64,000 nucleotides of DNA, from assembly GCA_037176705.1 (NCBI GenBank), contig CM073908.1, forward strand, positions 131,925,430-131,989,429. The letters are read 5' to 3'. The position numbers were made by a program, and so were the translations under genes. The notes beneath the pieces are model-generated. The model had not been told where the DNA came from, searched no databases, and was given only the letters and a program-made list of their open reading frames with translations. Position 1 is the first letter of the stretch. Each line of letters begins with the position of its first letter. Below are positions 14,485 to 27,119 of the stretch, one piece after another. The DNA is from Molossus alvarezi (lineage: Eukaryota; Chordata; Mammalia; Chiroptera; Molossidae).

Positions 14485-14930
14485 CGTTCCTTGCTTACCT
14501 TGAACACAAAGTGTATTCCCGCTCCAGGGCATTTGTGCTTGCTTTTCAATGTGGCTAAAATATTCTGTTGTCTCGTCTATTCATACCAGCCTCTTATTTG
14601 TCATTTAGGTCTCAATTAAAATATCCCCCTTCAGAAAGGCCCTTCAAGACCACTCCATTTAAAATAGCTCACACACACACAATCATTCTCTACCACATTA
14701 TCCCACTCTGTTTCCTTCATTACACTTAAATATTAGAATGTACACATTTTCTCTTATTACACTGAAAATATCTCATTCATCTATCCATTTATTACCTAGT
14801 TCCTCACATTCACATTATGATATATGGGGGTAGGGAACTTTTCTGTAATGTTCACCCCTCTATTCCTATAGCTCATAAACTGGTGCCTAGTAAACCCTTC
14901 ATAAATATTTGCTGCAAGAATAGAATTTGA
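14485..14930 (+). repeat. L2 LINE 3' fragment
   Basis: GTCTCAATTAAAATATCC, AGAAAGGCCCTTCAAGACCA and CATAAATATTTGCTGCAAG follow L2 order. A short (AC)n lies at about 14669-14681. Confidence 0.75.
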
Positions 14931-15240
14931 ATGGCCTGAAAGTTGAGATGTGATCACTCTCTTATTCAGAGATGAGGTAGACATTTGGAATTTAACATTT
15001 TTAATTTACTTGTCTACTTCCTAAGTTCTTAGAAGAAAGAGACTTGAAACCAAATAATATGAAGTTTATGAAAGACAGAACTTGCTTGACTAAAAAAAAA
15101 AAATAGCAAAGGGAGCTGCTAACAAAAACTGGATCCCCTCCCTCTCCTAATGCATGTACCATGTGACTGCAGTTAAAGCAACATAAATAGTATTTGTTGA
15201 AATGAAATCAATAAATATGTAAATCAGTATAACTTGCCAA
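14931..15240. other. Unique flank upstream of L1c
   Basis: Non-coding, with a 13-base A run near 15092-15104. Nothing recognised. Confidence 0.4.
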
Positions 15241-15250
15241 TTACAATTTC

Positions 15251-18200
15251 TTTTTTTTTTTTTATTGATTAATTTTTGTTACAAATGATTCTCCTTTTTC
15301 CCCCACTGATTCCCCCCTCCCCCTTCCCTCCCTGCCCCTTCCCCTGATTGTTGTCCATGTCCACTGTTCATGCCTCCATGCATTTAAGTTCTGTTGTTCA
15401 TCCCTCTCTCAGCTCCCCACTCCTTAGGGGATTGTCCTCAAACTGTTATGTTCATTATATTCCAGAAATCAGTGAGATCATATGAAATTTGTCTTTCTCT
15501 GCTTGGCTTGTTTCACTTAGGATGATACTTTCCAGGTCCCTCCATGTAGTCTCAAAGGATAAGAGATCTTTCTTTCTTACCGCTGCGTAGTACTCCATTG
15601 TGTATATGTACCACAGCTTTTTAATCCATTCGTCTACTGATGGGCACTTGGGCTGCTTCCAGATCTTAGCAATTGTAAATAGTGCTGCTACAAAGATGGG
15701 GGTACATATATTCTTTCTGATTGGTGTTTCAGGCTTCTTAGGGTATATTCCTAGAAGTGGGATCACTGGGTCAAATGGGAGTTCAATTTTTAATTTTTTG
15801 AGGTGACACCATATTGTTTTTCATAGTGGCTGCACCAGTCTGCATTCCCACCAACAGTGTGCTAGAGTCCCCTTTTCTCCACACCCTCGCCAACACTTGT
15901 TGTTTGATGATTTGTTGATGGCGGCCATTCTGACAGGTGTGAGGTGATACCTCATTGTTGTTTTGATTTGCATCTCTCTGATGATTAGTGATGATGAACA
16001 TTTCTTCATATGTCTCTTAGCCATTTGTATGTCCTGTTTGGAGAGGTGTCTATTTAGTTCCTCTGCCCATTTTTTAATTGGATTCTTTGTCTTCCTTTTG
16101 TGGAGTTGTATGAGCTCTCTATATGTATTGGAAATTAACCCCTTATCTGATATATCATTGGCAATTATGCTCTCCCATACAGTGGGTAGCCTTTCCGTTT
16201 TGATGATTGTATCTTTCGCTGTGCAGAAGCTTTTGAGTTTGATGTAGTCCCATGTGTTCATTTTCTCCTTTGTTTCTATTGCCTTAGGTGATGTGTCAGT
16301 AAAAATTCTGCTGCGTATGATGTCTGATATTTTGTTGCCCACAGTCTCCTCTAGGATTTTTATGGATTCATGAGTTACATTTAAGTCTTTTATCCATTTT
16401 GAGTTTATTTTGGTGTAGGGTGTAAGTTGATGGTCTAGTTTCATTTTTCGGCAAGTAGCTGTCCAATTTTCCCAGCACCATTTATTAAAGAGGCTGTCCT
16501 TACTCCACTGAATGCTCTTGCCACCTTTGTCAAATATTAATTGAGCATATTGCCTAGGGTCCATTTCTGGGTTCTCTATTCTGTTCCACTGGTCTATATA
16601 CCTGTTCTTGTGCCAGTACCAGGCTGTTTTGATTATGGTGGCTTTGTAGTATAACCTGAAATCCGGTATTGTGATCCCTCCAACTTTGTTCTTCCTTTTC
16701 AAGATTGCTGTGGCTATTCGAGGCCTTTTTTGGTTCCATATGAACTTTTGAAGTAATTGTTCTAATTCTTTGAAGTATGCCGTTGGTATTTTGATGGGGA
16801 TTGCGTTGAATCTATAGATTGCTTTGGGTAATATGGACATTTTAATGATGTTAATTCTCCCAATCCATGAACAGGGTATGTTCTTCCACTTTTTTACATC
16901 TTGCTCTATTTCTTTTTTCAAAGACCTGTAGTTTTCTGCGAATAGGTCCTTTATCTCTTTGGTTAAGTTTATTCCTAGGTATCTTAATTTTTTTGCCGCA
17001 ATGGTAAATGGGATTGTTTGCTTAGTTTCTCTTTCTGTGAGTTCATCATTGGTGTATAAGAATGCCATCGATTTCTTGACGTTAATTTTGTATCCTGCTA
17101 CTTTGCCAAATTCATTTATTAAGTCTAGTAAGCTTTTGGTGGAGTCTTTGGGATTTTCTATGTACAGTATCATGTCATCTGCAAATAATGACAATTTCAC
17201 TTCCTCCTTTCCAATTTGGATCCCTTTTATTTTTTCTTCCTGTCTGATTGCTGTGGCTAAGACTTCCAGTACTATGTTAAATAAGAGTGGCGAAAGTGGG
17301 CATCCTTGCCTTGTTCCTGTTCTTAAGGGAAATGCTTTTAGTTTTTGCCCATTGAGTATGATGTTGGCAATAGGTCTTTCATATATGGCCTTTATTATGT
17401 CGAGATATGATCCCTCTATTCCCACACTGCTGAGCGTTTTTATCAGAAATGGATGCTGGATTTTGTCAAAGGCTTTTTCGGCATCTATTGATATGATCAT
17501 GTGGTTTTTATTCTTCAATTTATTTATGTGGTGTATCACATTTATGGATTTGCGAATATTGTACCAGCCTTGCATCCCTGGGATGAATCCCACCTGGTCA
17601 TGGTGGATAATTTTTCTGGTGTATTGCTGGATTCGATTTGCTAGTATTTTGTTCAGGATTTTGGCATCTATGTTCATCAGGGATATTGGCCTGTAGTTTT
17701 CTTTCTTTGTTGTGTCTTTTTCTGGTTTTGGAATTAGAGTTATGCTGGCTTCATAAAACGAGTTTGGAAGTCTTCCTTCTTCTTGAATTTTTTGAAATAG
17801 TTTGAGGAGAATGGGTATTAGTTCTTCTTTGAATGTTCGGTAAAACTCCCCTGTGAAGCCATCCGGGCCTGGGCTTTTGTTTGCTGGAAGAGTCTTGATT
17901 ACATATTCAGTTTCTTCTGTTGTTATTGGTCTGTTCAAGTTTTCAATCTCTATCTGATCCAATTTTGGGAGACTATGTGTTTCTAGAAATTTGTCCATTT
18001 CGCCTAGATTTTCGAATTTGTTGCCGTATAATTTTTCATAGTAGTTGTTAACGATCTTTTGTATTTCTGTAGGGTCAGTTGTTATCTCTCCTGTTTCATT
18101 TCTGATTTTATGTATTTGGGTTCTCTCTCTTTGTTTCTTGGTGAGTCTAGCTAAGGGTCCATCAATCTTGTTTATCTTTTCGAAAAACCAGCTCTTTGTT

Positions 18201-19235
18201 TTATTGATCCTCTGGATTGATTTTTGGTCTCTATGTCGTTTATTTCTGCTCTGATCCTTACTATTTCTTTTCTTCTACTTGCTCTGGGGTTTTCTTTTTG
18301 TTTACTCTCTAGTTCTTTAAGTTGTGAGGTTAGGTAGTCTATTAGAGATTTTTCTTCTTTTTTGAGGTAGGCCTGTAGTACTATAAACTTCCCTCTCAGA
18401 ACTGCTTTTGCTGCATCCCATAGATTTTGTATTGTTGTGTCCTCATTTTCATTGGTTTCCAGGAAGTTTTTGATTTCTTCCTTGATTTCCTCGGTGACCC
18501 ATTCATTGTTTAATAACATTCTATTTAGCTTCCATGTGTTAAAATGTCTTTGCATGTTCTTCTTGCAATTGATTTCTAGTTTCATACCATTGTGGTCTGA
18601 GAAGATGCTTGTTATAATTTCAATCTTCTTGAACTTGTAGAGACTTAGTTTGTGCCCTAACATGTGGTCTATCTTTGAGAATGTGCCATGTGCACTTGAG
18701 AAGAATGTGAATTCTGTAGTTTTGGGGTGTAGTTCTCTGTAGATATCTATTAAATCCATTTGGTCTAGTGCTTCATTTAGAGTCTCTGTTTCCTTGCTAA
18801 TTTTTTGTCTAGAGGATCTATCCAGTGATGTGAGCGGGGTGTTGAAGTCCCCTGTTATGATTGTATTGCTATCGATTTCTCCTTGGAAGTCCTCCAGAAG
18901 ATTTTTAATATATTTTGGTGCTCCTATATTGGGTGCATATATGTTTATCAAGGTTATATCTTCCTGTTGGATAGATCCTTTCAATATTATGTAGTGGGCT
19001 TCTTTGTCTCTAGTTATGGCCTTCAATCTGAAGTCTATTTTATCAGATATCAGTATTGCTACCCCAGCTTTTTTTTCTTTTCCATTTGCTTGAAAGATTT
19101 TTTTCCATCCCTTCACTTTCAATCTATGTGAGTCTTTTGTTGTGAGGTGGGTTTCTTGTAAACAGCATATAGATGAGTCTTGCTTTCTTATCCAGTCAGC
19201 TACTCTGTGTCTTTTTATGGGAGCATTCAGTCCAT
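15251..19235 (-). mobile_element. L1c: 5'-truncated L1 LINE with nearly readable ORF2
   Basis: The 3' end is at the left: poly(T) at 15251-15263, then the C-rich 3'UTR, then ORF2 from 15455. The element stops at 19235 inside the endonuclease, about 13 codons after the ORF2 start. An 11-bp duplication TTACAATTTCT flanks it (15241-15251 and 19236-19246). 5' truncation with a poly(A) tail and a duplication is a normal L1 insertion outcome. Its low level of ORF damage suggests it is among the younger L1 copies here. Confidence 0.95.
15455..19235 (-). pseudogene. L1c ORF2, 5'-truncated, one frameshift and one nonsense codon
   Basis: The endonuclease part is open at 18172-19122 (with ITGDFNTPL and an intact FSDHNGMK). 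The RT part is open at 15821-17998, 725 residues, including [26 protein letters not shown] and the catalytic FADDMILY. A one-base frameshift near 18200-18230 separates the two. After LVQPL at 15821 a TGG tryptophan codon has become TGA. The same frame then continues to the family end (SLISGI, stop at 15455). The N-terminal 13 or so residues are missing through 5' truncation. As it stands it cannot make full-length ORF2p. Confidence 0.93.
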
Positions 19236-19246
19236 TTACAATTTCT

Positions 19247-19268
19247 ATCGGTTATCCTTCCACTGTCT
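19247..19268. repeat. Short spacer and 3' target-site duplication of L1e
   Basis: TCCTTCCACTGTCT (19255-19268) matches TCCTTCCACTATCT at 26003-26016 with one mismatch and marks the L1e insertion site. Only about 30 bases separate L1c from L1e. Confidence 0.8.
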
Positions 19269-19303
<35 letters not shown>

Positions 19304-19537
19304 CTTATGTTATAGATGTTTCTCCTTTTTCCCCCATTGACAGCCTCCTCCCATTTCTGCCACCCCCGCGCCCCCACTGCCAGCATTATCGTCTATGTCC
19401 ATTGGTTATGCTTATATGCATAAGTTCTTTGGTTTATCTCTTTCTTTCTGCCCTCCTCCCCCTGCCCCTCCTCTGAAGTTTGTCACTCTGAAGCCTACTT
19501 CTATGTCTCTGGGCCTATCATCACCTTATTTTGTTCA

Positions 19538-22500
19538 TTATATTCCACAAATAAGTGAGATCATGTAATACTTGTCTTTCTCTGACTGGCTTATTTCACT
19601 TAGCATAATATTCTACAGGTCACTGCATGTTGTTTCAAAAGATAAGAGATCTTTCTTTCTTACAGCTGCATAGTACTCCATTGTGTACATGTACCACAGC
19701 TTTTTTTTTTTTAATGAATTTTTATTTATTTTTTTGTTACAGATATTTTACCTTTTTACCCCATTGGCACCCCCCACCCCACCCCACCTCCGCCCCGTCC
19801 CCGGCTTAGTTGTCCATGTCCATTGGTCATGCATACATGCATATAAGTTCTGTGGTTTATCTCTTCCCACCCCCCCACCCCTCCACCCCCTCTTCTGAGG
19901 GATGTCAGTCTGTGCCCTACTTCCATGTGTCTGGGTCTACTGTATTCCTCAGACTGTTATGTTCATTATATTCCATATATAAGTGAGATCATGTGGTATT
20001 TGTCTTTATCTGCTTGGCTTCTTTCACTTAGGATAATACTTTCCAGGTCCTTCCATGTCGTCTCAAAGGATAAGAGATCTTTCTTTCTTACCGCTGCATA
20101 GTACTCCATTGTGTATATGTACCAGAGCTTTTTTATCCATTCGTCTACTGGTGGACACTTGGGCTGTTTCTAGATCTTAGCTATTGTAAATAGTGCTGCT
20201 ATGAACATGGGGGTACATATATTCTTCCTGATTGGTGTTTCAGGTTTCTTAGGGTATATTCTCAGCAGTGGGATCACTGGGTCAAATGGAAGTTCAATTT
20301 TTAATTTTTTGAGGTAGCCCCACATTGTTTTCCAAAGCGGCTGCACCAGTCTGCATTCCCACCAGCAGTGTATTAGAGTCCCCTTTTCTCCACACCCTCG
20401 CCAACACTTGTTGTTTGATGATTTGTTGATGGCGGCCATTCTGACAGGTGTGAGTACCACAGCTTTTTTATCCACTCATCTACTGATGGACACTTGGGCT
20501 TTTTCCGGATCTTAGTGATTGTAAATAGTGCTGCTATGAACATAGGGGTACATATATTCTTTCTGATTGGTGTTTCAGGCATTTTAGGATATATTCCGAG
20601 AAGTGGGATCACTGGGTCAAATGGAAGTTTAATTTTAATTTTTTGAGGAAACACCATATTGTTTTCCATAGTGACTGCACCAGTCTGCATTCCACACCCT
20701 TGCCAGCACTTGTTTGATGATTTGTTGATGGCGGCCATTCTGACAGGTGTGAGGTGACACCTCATAGTCATTTTAATTTGCATCTCTCTGATGATTAGTG
20801 ACTTTAGCATTTTTTCATATGTCTCTTGGCCATTTGTATATTCTGTTTGGAGAGGTGTCTATTTAGGTCCATTGCCCATTTTTTTATTAGATTCTTTGTC
20901 TTCCTTTTGTTGAGTTGTATGAGTACTCTATGTATTTTGGAAATTAATTGTTTATCTGATATATCCTTACCCATTATGTTCTCCAATATAGTGGGTTCTC
21001 TTTCCATTTTGATGCTTGTTTCTTTTGCTATGCAGAAGCTTTTTAGCTTGATATAGTCCTACGTATTAATTTTTTCCTTTGTTTCTCTTGCCTTAGGTGA
21101 GGTATCAGTGAAAATTCTGCTGCGTCTGATGTCTGAAATTTTGTTGCCTACATTTTCTTCTAGGATTTTTATGGATTCATGAGTCATATTTAAGTATTTT
21201 ATCCATTTTGAGTTTATCCTTGTGTATGGCGTAAGTTGGTGGTCCAGTTTCTTTCTCTCTCTCTTTTTTTTTTTTTTTTTTTTTTTTTTTGCATGTAGCT
21301 GTCCAATTTTCCCAACATCATTTATTAAAGAGGCTGTCTTTACTCCACTGTATGCTCTTTGCTCTTGCCACCTTTGACAAATATTAATTGCACATACCGT
21401 CTTGGGTCAATTTCTGTGTTCTCTGTTCTGTTCCATTGATCTATATGTTTGTCTGGTGCCAGTACCAGGCTGTCTTGATTACAACACCTTTGTAGTATAA
21501 CCTGATATCCGGTATTGTGATGCCCCCTACTTTATTCTTCTTTTTCAAGATTGATATGGCTATTCGGGGTCTTTTTTGCTTCCATATAAACTTGTGGAGT
21601 GTTTGTTCTATTCTGTGAAATACGTCATTGGTATTTTGATGGGGATTGCATTGAATCTATCAATTGCTTTGGGTAGTATGGACATTTTAATGACGTTAAT
21701 TCTTCCAATCCATGAACAAGGTATATGCTTCCCCTTTTTTATATCTTCTTCTATTTCTTTTTTCAATGTCCTGTAGTTTTCTGCAAAAAGGTCCTTTACT
21801 TCTTTGGTTAAGTTTATTCCTTGGTCTCTTAATTTTTTGTTGCAATGTTAAATGAAATTTTTTTTAGTTTCTCTTTCTGTGTGTTCATTATTGGCGTATA
21901 AAATGCCAATAATTTCTGGATGTTGATTTTGTATCCTGCTACTTTGACAAATATATTTATTAAATCTAGTGGGTTTTTTTTGTTTGTTTTTTTGTTTTTT
22001 TTTTATGGAGTCTTTAGGGTTTTCTATGTACAATATGATGTCATCTGCAAATAATGACAATTTCACTTCTTCCTTTCCAGTTAGGATCCCTTTTATTTTT
22101 TGTTCTTGTCTGATTGCTGTGGTTAAGACTTCCAGTACTATGTTAAATAAGTGTGGTGAAAGTGGACATCCCTGTCTTGTTCCTGTTCTTAAGGGAAATG
22201 CTTTAAGTTTTTCCCATTGAGTATGATGTTCGCTGTAGGTTTGTAATAAATGTCCTTTATGATCTTGAGATATGATCCTTCTATTTCCACTTTGCTAAGA
22301 GTTTTTCTCAAAAATTGGTGCTGGATTTTGTTGAATGCTTTTTCAGTGTCTATTGTTATGATCATATGGTTTTTATCTTTCATTTTGTTTATGTGGTGTA
22401 TCACATTTATCAATTTACAAATATTGTACCAGCCTTGCATCCCTGGAATAAATCCCACTTGATTGTTGTGTATAAATTTTTTTAATATATTGCTGGCTTC

Positions 22501-24130
22501 AACTTGTTAAGATTTTGTTGAGGATTTTGGCATCTATGTTCATCAGAGATATTGACCTGTAATTTTATTTCTTTGTAGTGTCTTTATTTGGTTTTGGGAT
22601 TAGGATTATGCTGGCTTCATAAAAAGAGCTTCAAGTCTCACTTCCTCTTGAATATTTTGGAATAGTTTGAGGAGAATAGGTGATAGTTCTTCTTTGATTG
22701 TTTGGTAAAACTCCCCTGTGTAGCCGTCCGGACCAGGGCTTTTGTTTGCTGAAGTTTTATTGATGACTTCTTCTATTTCCTTAATTGTTTTTGGTCTGTT
22801 TAGGTTGTCTGACTCTTCCCAGTTGAGTTTTGGACTAGTATATGATTCTAAGAATTTGTCCATTTCAGCTAGGTTGTTGAACTCGTTGGCATATAATTAT
22901 TCATCATATATTTTTACAATCCTTTGTATTTCTGTGGTGTCTGTTGGTATTTCACCTCTTTTATTTCTGATTTTATTAAATTGAGTTCTCTCTCTTTGTT
23001 TCTTGGTGAGTCTGGCTAAAAGTTGATCAATCGTGTTTGTCTGTTCAGAGAACCAGCTCTTGGTTTCATTGATCTTTCGTATTGATTTTTTAGTCTCTAT
23101 GTCATTTATTTCTGCTCTGATTTTTATTTTCTTCCTTCTACTAACTCTGGGTTTTCCTTTTTGTTCTCTTTCTAAATCTTTAAGTTGTTGGGTTAGATAA
23201 TTTATTAGAAATATTTCTTCTTTCTTAAGGTAGGCCTATATTGCTATGAACTTCTCTCTTAGGGCTGCTTTTGCTGTGTCCCATAGATTTTGGATTATGT
23301 GTTCATTTTCATTAGTTTCCAGGAAGTTTTTTATTTATTTCTTGATCTCATTGGTAACCTATTCATTGTTTGATAACATGCTATTTAGCCTCCATGTGTT
23401 TGAATGTTTTTGAGTGTTTTTACTGTAATTGCTTTCTAGTTTCATGCCATTATGATCTGAGAAGATGCTTGATATGATTTCAATCTTCTTAAATGTGTAG
23501 AGACTTACTTTGTGTCTTAATATGTGGTTTATCTTTGAAAATGTCCCATGTGTACTTGAGAAGAAAGTATATTCTGCAGCTTTGGGGTGAACTGTTCTGT
23601 AAATACCAACTAAGTCCAACTGTTCTAGTTTGTCATTTAAGGGCTCTGTTTCCTTATTAATTTTTTGTCTAGAAGATCTATCCAGTAGGGTGTGAAAGTC
23701 ACCCACTATAATTGTATTGCTATTGATCTTTCCCTTGAAGTCCTCCAGAAGTTTTTAAATATATTTCGGTGCTCCTGTATTTGGTGCATATAAGCTTACC
23801 AGGGTTATATCCTGTTGTATCCCTTTAATATTATGTAGTGACCTTCGTTGTCTCTTATTATGGCCCTCATATTGACATTTATCTTACCAGATATGAGCAT
23901 TGCTACACCAGCCTCTTTTAAATTTCCAGTTGCCTGGAAAATTTTTTTCCATCCTTGCATTTTCATCCTGTATGTCTTTTGTTGTGGGGTGGGTCTCCTG
24001 TAGACAGTATACATATATATATATATATATCATGTTTTCTTATCCAATCAGCTACCCTATGTCTTTTCATTGGAGCATTTAAGCCATTTACATTTAAGGT
24101 TATTCTTGATAGATATTTATTAGTTGCCAT
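19538..24130 (-). pseudogene. L1e ORF2, heavily decayed and interrupted by L1d
   Basis: The start codon is at 24130. Endonuclease sequence is visible at 23359-24014 ([31 protein letters not shown]). The RT is visible in several frames at about 21848-22863 ([40 protein letters not shown]). The C-terminal region is at 20455-21007 and resumes at 19538-19691 after L1d. Both active-site motifs (SDH and FADD) are still readable, but stops and frameshifts are numerous. Confidence 0.9.
19701..20454 (-). mobile_element. L1d: short 5'-truncated L1 nested in L1e
   Basis: A poly(T) start at 19701, a C-rich 3'UTR and the last roughly 160 codons of ORF2 ([20 protein letters not shown] at the truncated 5' end). 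It sits in L1e with a duplication TACCACAGCTTTTTT (19692-19706 and 20455-20469). Its ORF2 fragment carries a TAG codon at 20168-20170. It must be younger than L1e. Confidence 0.95.
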
Positions 24131-24148
24131 TTTTATTTTATGCCTGTG

Positions 24149-24195
<47 letters not shown>

Positions 24196-24241
24196 TTCGC
24201 TCTCTCTCTCACCTTCTCCTCCTCCTCCTCCTCCTCCTCCT

Positions 24242-25165
24242 CCTCCTTCCAACAGTCCCTTTAACATTTCTTGTAGTGCTGGTTTGTGGTGGTAAATTCC
24301 TTTAGCTCTTTTTTGTCTGTGAAGTTCTTTATTTCACCTTCAATTTTGAATGATGGTCTTGTTGGATAGAGTAGTCTTGGATTCAGACCCTTGACTTTCA
24401 TTACTTTGCATACTTCATGCCACTCCCTTCTGGCCTGCAGTGTTTCTTTTGAGAAATCACCTGACAGTGTAATGGTAGCTCCCTTGTAGGTAACTTTCTC
24501 TCTTTCTCTTTCTTCCTTTAAGATTCCATCTTTGCCTTTAATGTTTGGCATTTTAATTATTATGTGTTTAGCTGTGGGTCTTTTGAGGTTCATCTTGCTT
24601 GGGACTCTTTGTGTTTCCTGGACTTGTGTGACTTTTTCCTTCACCAAATTAGGGACGTTTTCTGTCATTATTTCTTCAAACAGGTTCTCTATTCCTTTCT
24701 CCACTTCTTCTCCTTCTGGCATGCCTATGATGTGAATGTTGTTTTATTTCATATTGTCCCAAAGCTTCCTTAAACTCTCCTCCTGCTCCCCCCCCCCCCC
24801 CGCATTTGTTGCTCTATTTCTGTGTTTTTTCTACCTTGTCTTCTAACTCACTTATTTGGTCTTCAGCTTCTTATAATCTACTATTGAGACCTTCTAAGGT
24901 ATTTTTCATAACAGCTGTCATTCTTTATTTCCTCTTGATTTTTATTCATAGCTTCTACCTCTTTTTTTAAGCTGATATAGTTCCCACTGAGCCATCTATA
25001 ATTCCCATTAAGTTGCTTGAAGTTCTCATTAAATTGTTTGAGCACCCTTAAAATCATTGCTTGAATTATTTATCTGACAAGCTGCTTGCTTCCATTTCAT
25101 ATAGTTTCTTTTCTGGTGACTTCCTCCCTTTCTTTCATTTTGGTGTTGTTCCTTTGTCTCGCCAT
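24242..25165 (-). pseudogene. L1e ORF1, broken
   Basis: It starts at 25165 (MARQRNNTKMKERKE) with early stops. The RRM and C-terminal domain are readable at 24261-24722, 153 residues (IMTENVPNLVKEKVTQVQET, SGDFSKETLQARREWHEV, LNPRLLYPTRPSFKIEGEIK). A frameshift near the end replaces the family C-terminus (ALQEMLKGLL). The N-terminus differs from the MVKHRN start of L1a and L1b, which fits an older or separate lineage. Confidence 0.85.
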
Positions 25166-26002
25166 TTCAGCAGTCTGGTAGTTCTAGGCCTGGTGAGAAA
25201 TGCTGGGATATGTAGGCAGGTTGGTGTGTATCACATAAGGCTGCTGTGCCTCCCAGACTGTTTTGGTGCTTGGCGCCTCTTGCCTGCTGTGGTTCCTGGG
25301 GGATTGACAACTGGCGGCTGGTATTGGTTTGTTGTGGTAGGTGCTGCTGGGGTGCATGGGTCCAACTGATGTGCTCCTGAGATGCATGGGTCCCACTGGT
25401 GCTCTGCTGGGGAGTGTGGATCCAGCTGGTGTGCTGCTGGGGTGTGCTGCTGTCTGGTGGAGCTCATCTTCTGATCAGTTGCTGCTGATGTTGGGGGCAA
25501 GTGTCAACTCCTGATTAGTGCTGCTACTACTGTTGCCATTGCCAAGGGGTGCTCCCAGCTCCCAATTTTCTGCTGCTTCTGGGGGCTGAGGATGTTCAGC
25601 TCCCAGGACTTTGCTGCTGCTGGGGGAAGGGCCCCACTCCAAATCCACTGCTACAGTTGTCAGAGGTGGGTCTTGGCTGCATGAGTCTTGCTGCTGCTTG
25701 GGCTGGGGCACCACTCCTGATCAGCCTTTGCTGATGCTTCTAGGGATGGGTCTCAGCTGTCAATCTGCTCTATACATGGTATTTGAATGGAACATTCAAG
25801 TACGATGCTCTAGGACTGGGCTCTCGTCACATAAAATTGACATAAAGAACATCTCAGCTCCAATTGTGGCTTGCTCACCAAGAGTCTTTCATTGCGGTGG
25901 TCTTCGGGGAAGGGGCTCTGTTTAGTTGGTTGTGGTTTGGTCCTGGGCCTGGTTGGGGTCTCAGGGATCTCAAGGTCATGCAGGAGACAACCAATCAATG
26001 AC
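25166..26002 (-). promoter_or_regulatory. L1e 5'UTR of a different type, with 30-bp tandem units
   Basis: This GC-richer leader shares no visible similarity with the L1a/L1b leader. It contains at least three 30-bp tandem units at 25341-25370, 25371-25400 and 25401-25430 (core GTGCTGCTGGGGTGCATGGG) plus a partial fourth. Because 30 is divisible by three, the repeat is open in the minus frame as a ten-residue period. That frame is probably non-coding. The promoter role is inferred from position. Confidence 0.6.
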
Positions 26003-26016
26003 TCCTTCCACTATCT

Positions 26017-27119
26017 AGGTATAATTCTCTCATGTTTGACAACTCTTTGCCAAAAAATATCAAGTTCATATATTGAATTTAAATGATCAAAAGTATAAAT
26101 AACATTTATGTGCCTATGAGCAAATAAATAAAATTGACAGTGCATTACTCAACCTTGAATTTAGTACCATCTTTAGATTTTGTAACCTTGAGATTATTTA
26201 ATAAGTTTTCCCATCCTAGGGTTAAAGAGTATATTTTAGGACCACACAAATTCTTTTCTTCCTTTCCTATCTCTAGCAGAGCTTTCCTTACTTAACCCCA
26301 GGATGAAATTCATCAGGTTTTCTTTATATTTTCTCAAAGCAGTTGACACCTGATGTGACTTTAACATTCAACATTATTTGTTCAGATGTCTTTCTGACAC
26401 TGATCCACAGTGTTTTAATATCTTTAATCCCAAGTTTTTACAAACTGAAAACTGTTTTCTTTACCATTATATATATCAACAGACTTTAATTTAAATCAAT
26501 TCCACTTGAACCTTAACTGAAAAGATTTTCTTAGTTTTGTTACCTTGGTAACAAAATATATATATCCTGATATATTTTTTCACAAGTAGGCAAAGAGCTG
26601 GAGTGCTAGGAGTCTTTTTGTGGAGGATTAGTAGCACTAATTGAAATTTAAATAACAGGGAATATGAAAATAAAAATAAAACATTTTCTGGAGATGAGCA
26701 ATATTTCCAAATTAAGTATGTCTTTTCAAAGGAATAATTGAAATTCAAGAAGCTATAAAACTGCTGTTAGATGAAATAAATAGTGAATCATCCTAGTCAG
26801 ATCTTGCCACGTGCCACCCACTTATCATGTCACTGATATATACTCAGAAGTTTTTGTTCCTTGCATTCTTGATGATGTTTCTAATGACAGTTCTATATTT
26901 GGTTAGCTGTAACCAAAACTTTTGATGAATAATCAAAGTACTGCTAGTTATGTATGGAAACATCCATGATGATTCTCTTTGGTAAGTGACTATATAGTGC
27001 AATGTTTGGTGTTTATGGCCCTGCCATTTGGTTCTACAAATTGTCAGTCAGCTCTACAATGTGTTAGGAACTTGAGAGATGCAAAACAAGAGGAATAAAT
27101 GGTATGATGCTTATGCTGG
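26017..27119. other. Unique non-coding sequence
   Basis: AT-rich, with no recognised repeat or gene. Confidence 0.4.

Larger units (their letters stand above)
19269..26002 (-). mobile_element. L1e: older full-length L1 LINE with a nested L1 (L1d)
   Basis: The element reads from its 5' end at 26002 to a (TTTA)n tail at 19269-19304. It has a 5'UTR (25166-26002), ORF1 (about 24242-25165), ORF2 (19538-24130) and a C-rich 3'UTR. Removing the nested 0.75-kb L1d leaves about 6.0 kb, normal for L1. The 14-bp flanking duplication with one mismatch supports a single old insertion. Microsatellites have grown in it: (TC)n at about 24151-24193, (TCC)n at about 24213-24247, poly(C) near 24789-24802 and poly(T) near 21264-21291. 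Confidence 0.93.

Noticed and set aside
16959..17696. 245-residue plus-strand open frame
   Set aside because: It is the antisense shadow of the L1c reverse transcriptase frame. Its content mirrors RT codons.
25231..25500. 89-residue minus-strand frame with a ten-residue period
   Set aside because: The period comes from the 30-bp tandem unit in the L1e 5'UTR. I see no initiation context or homology to suggest a protein.
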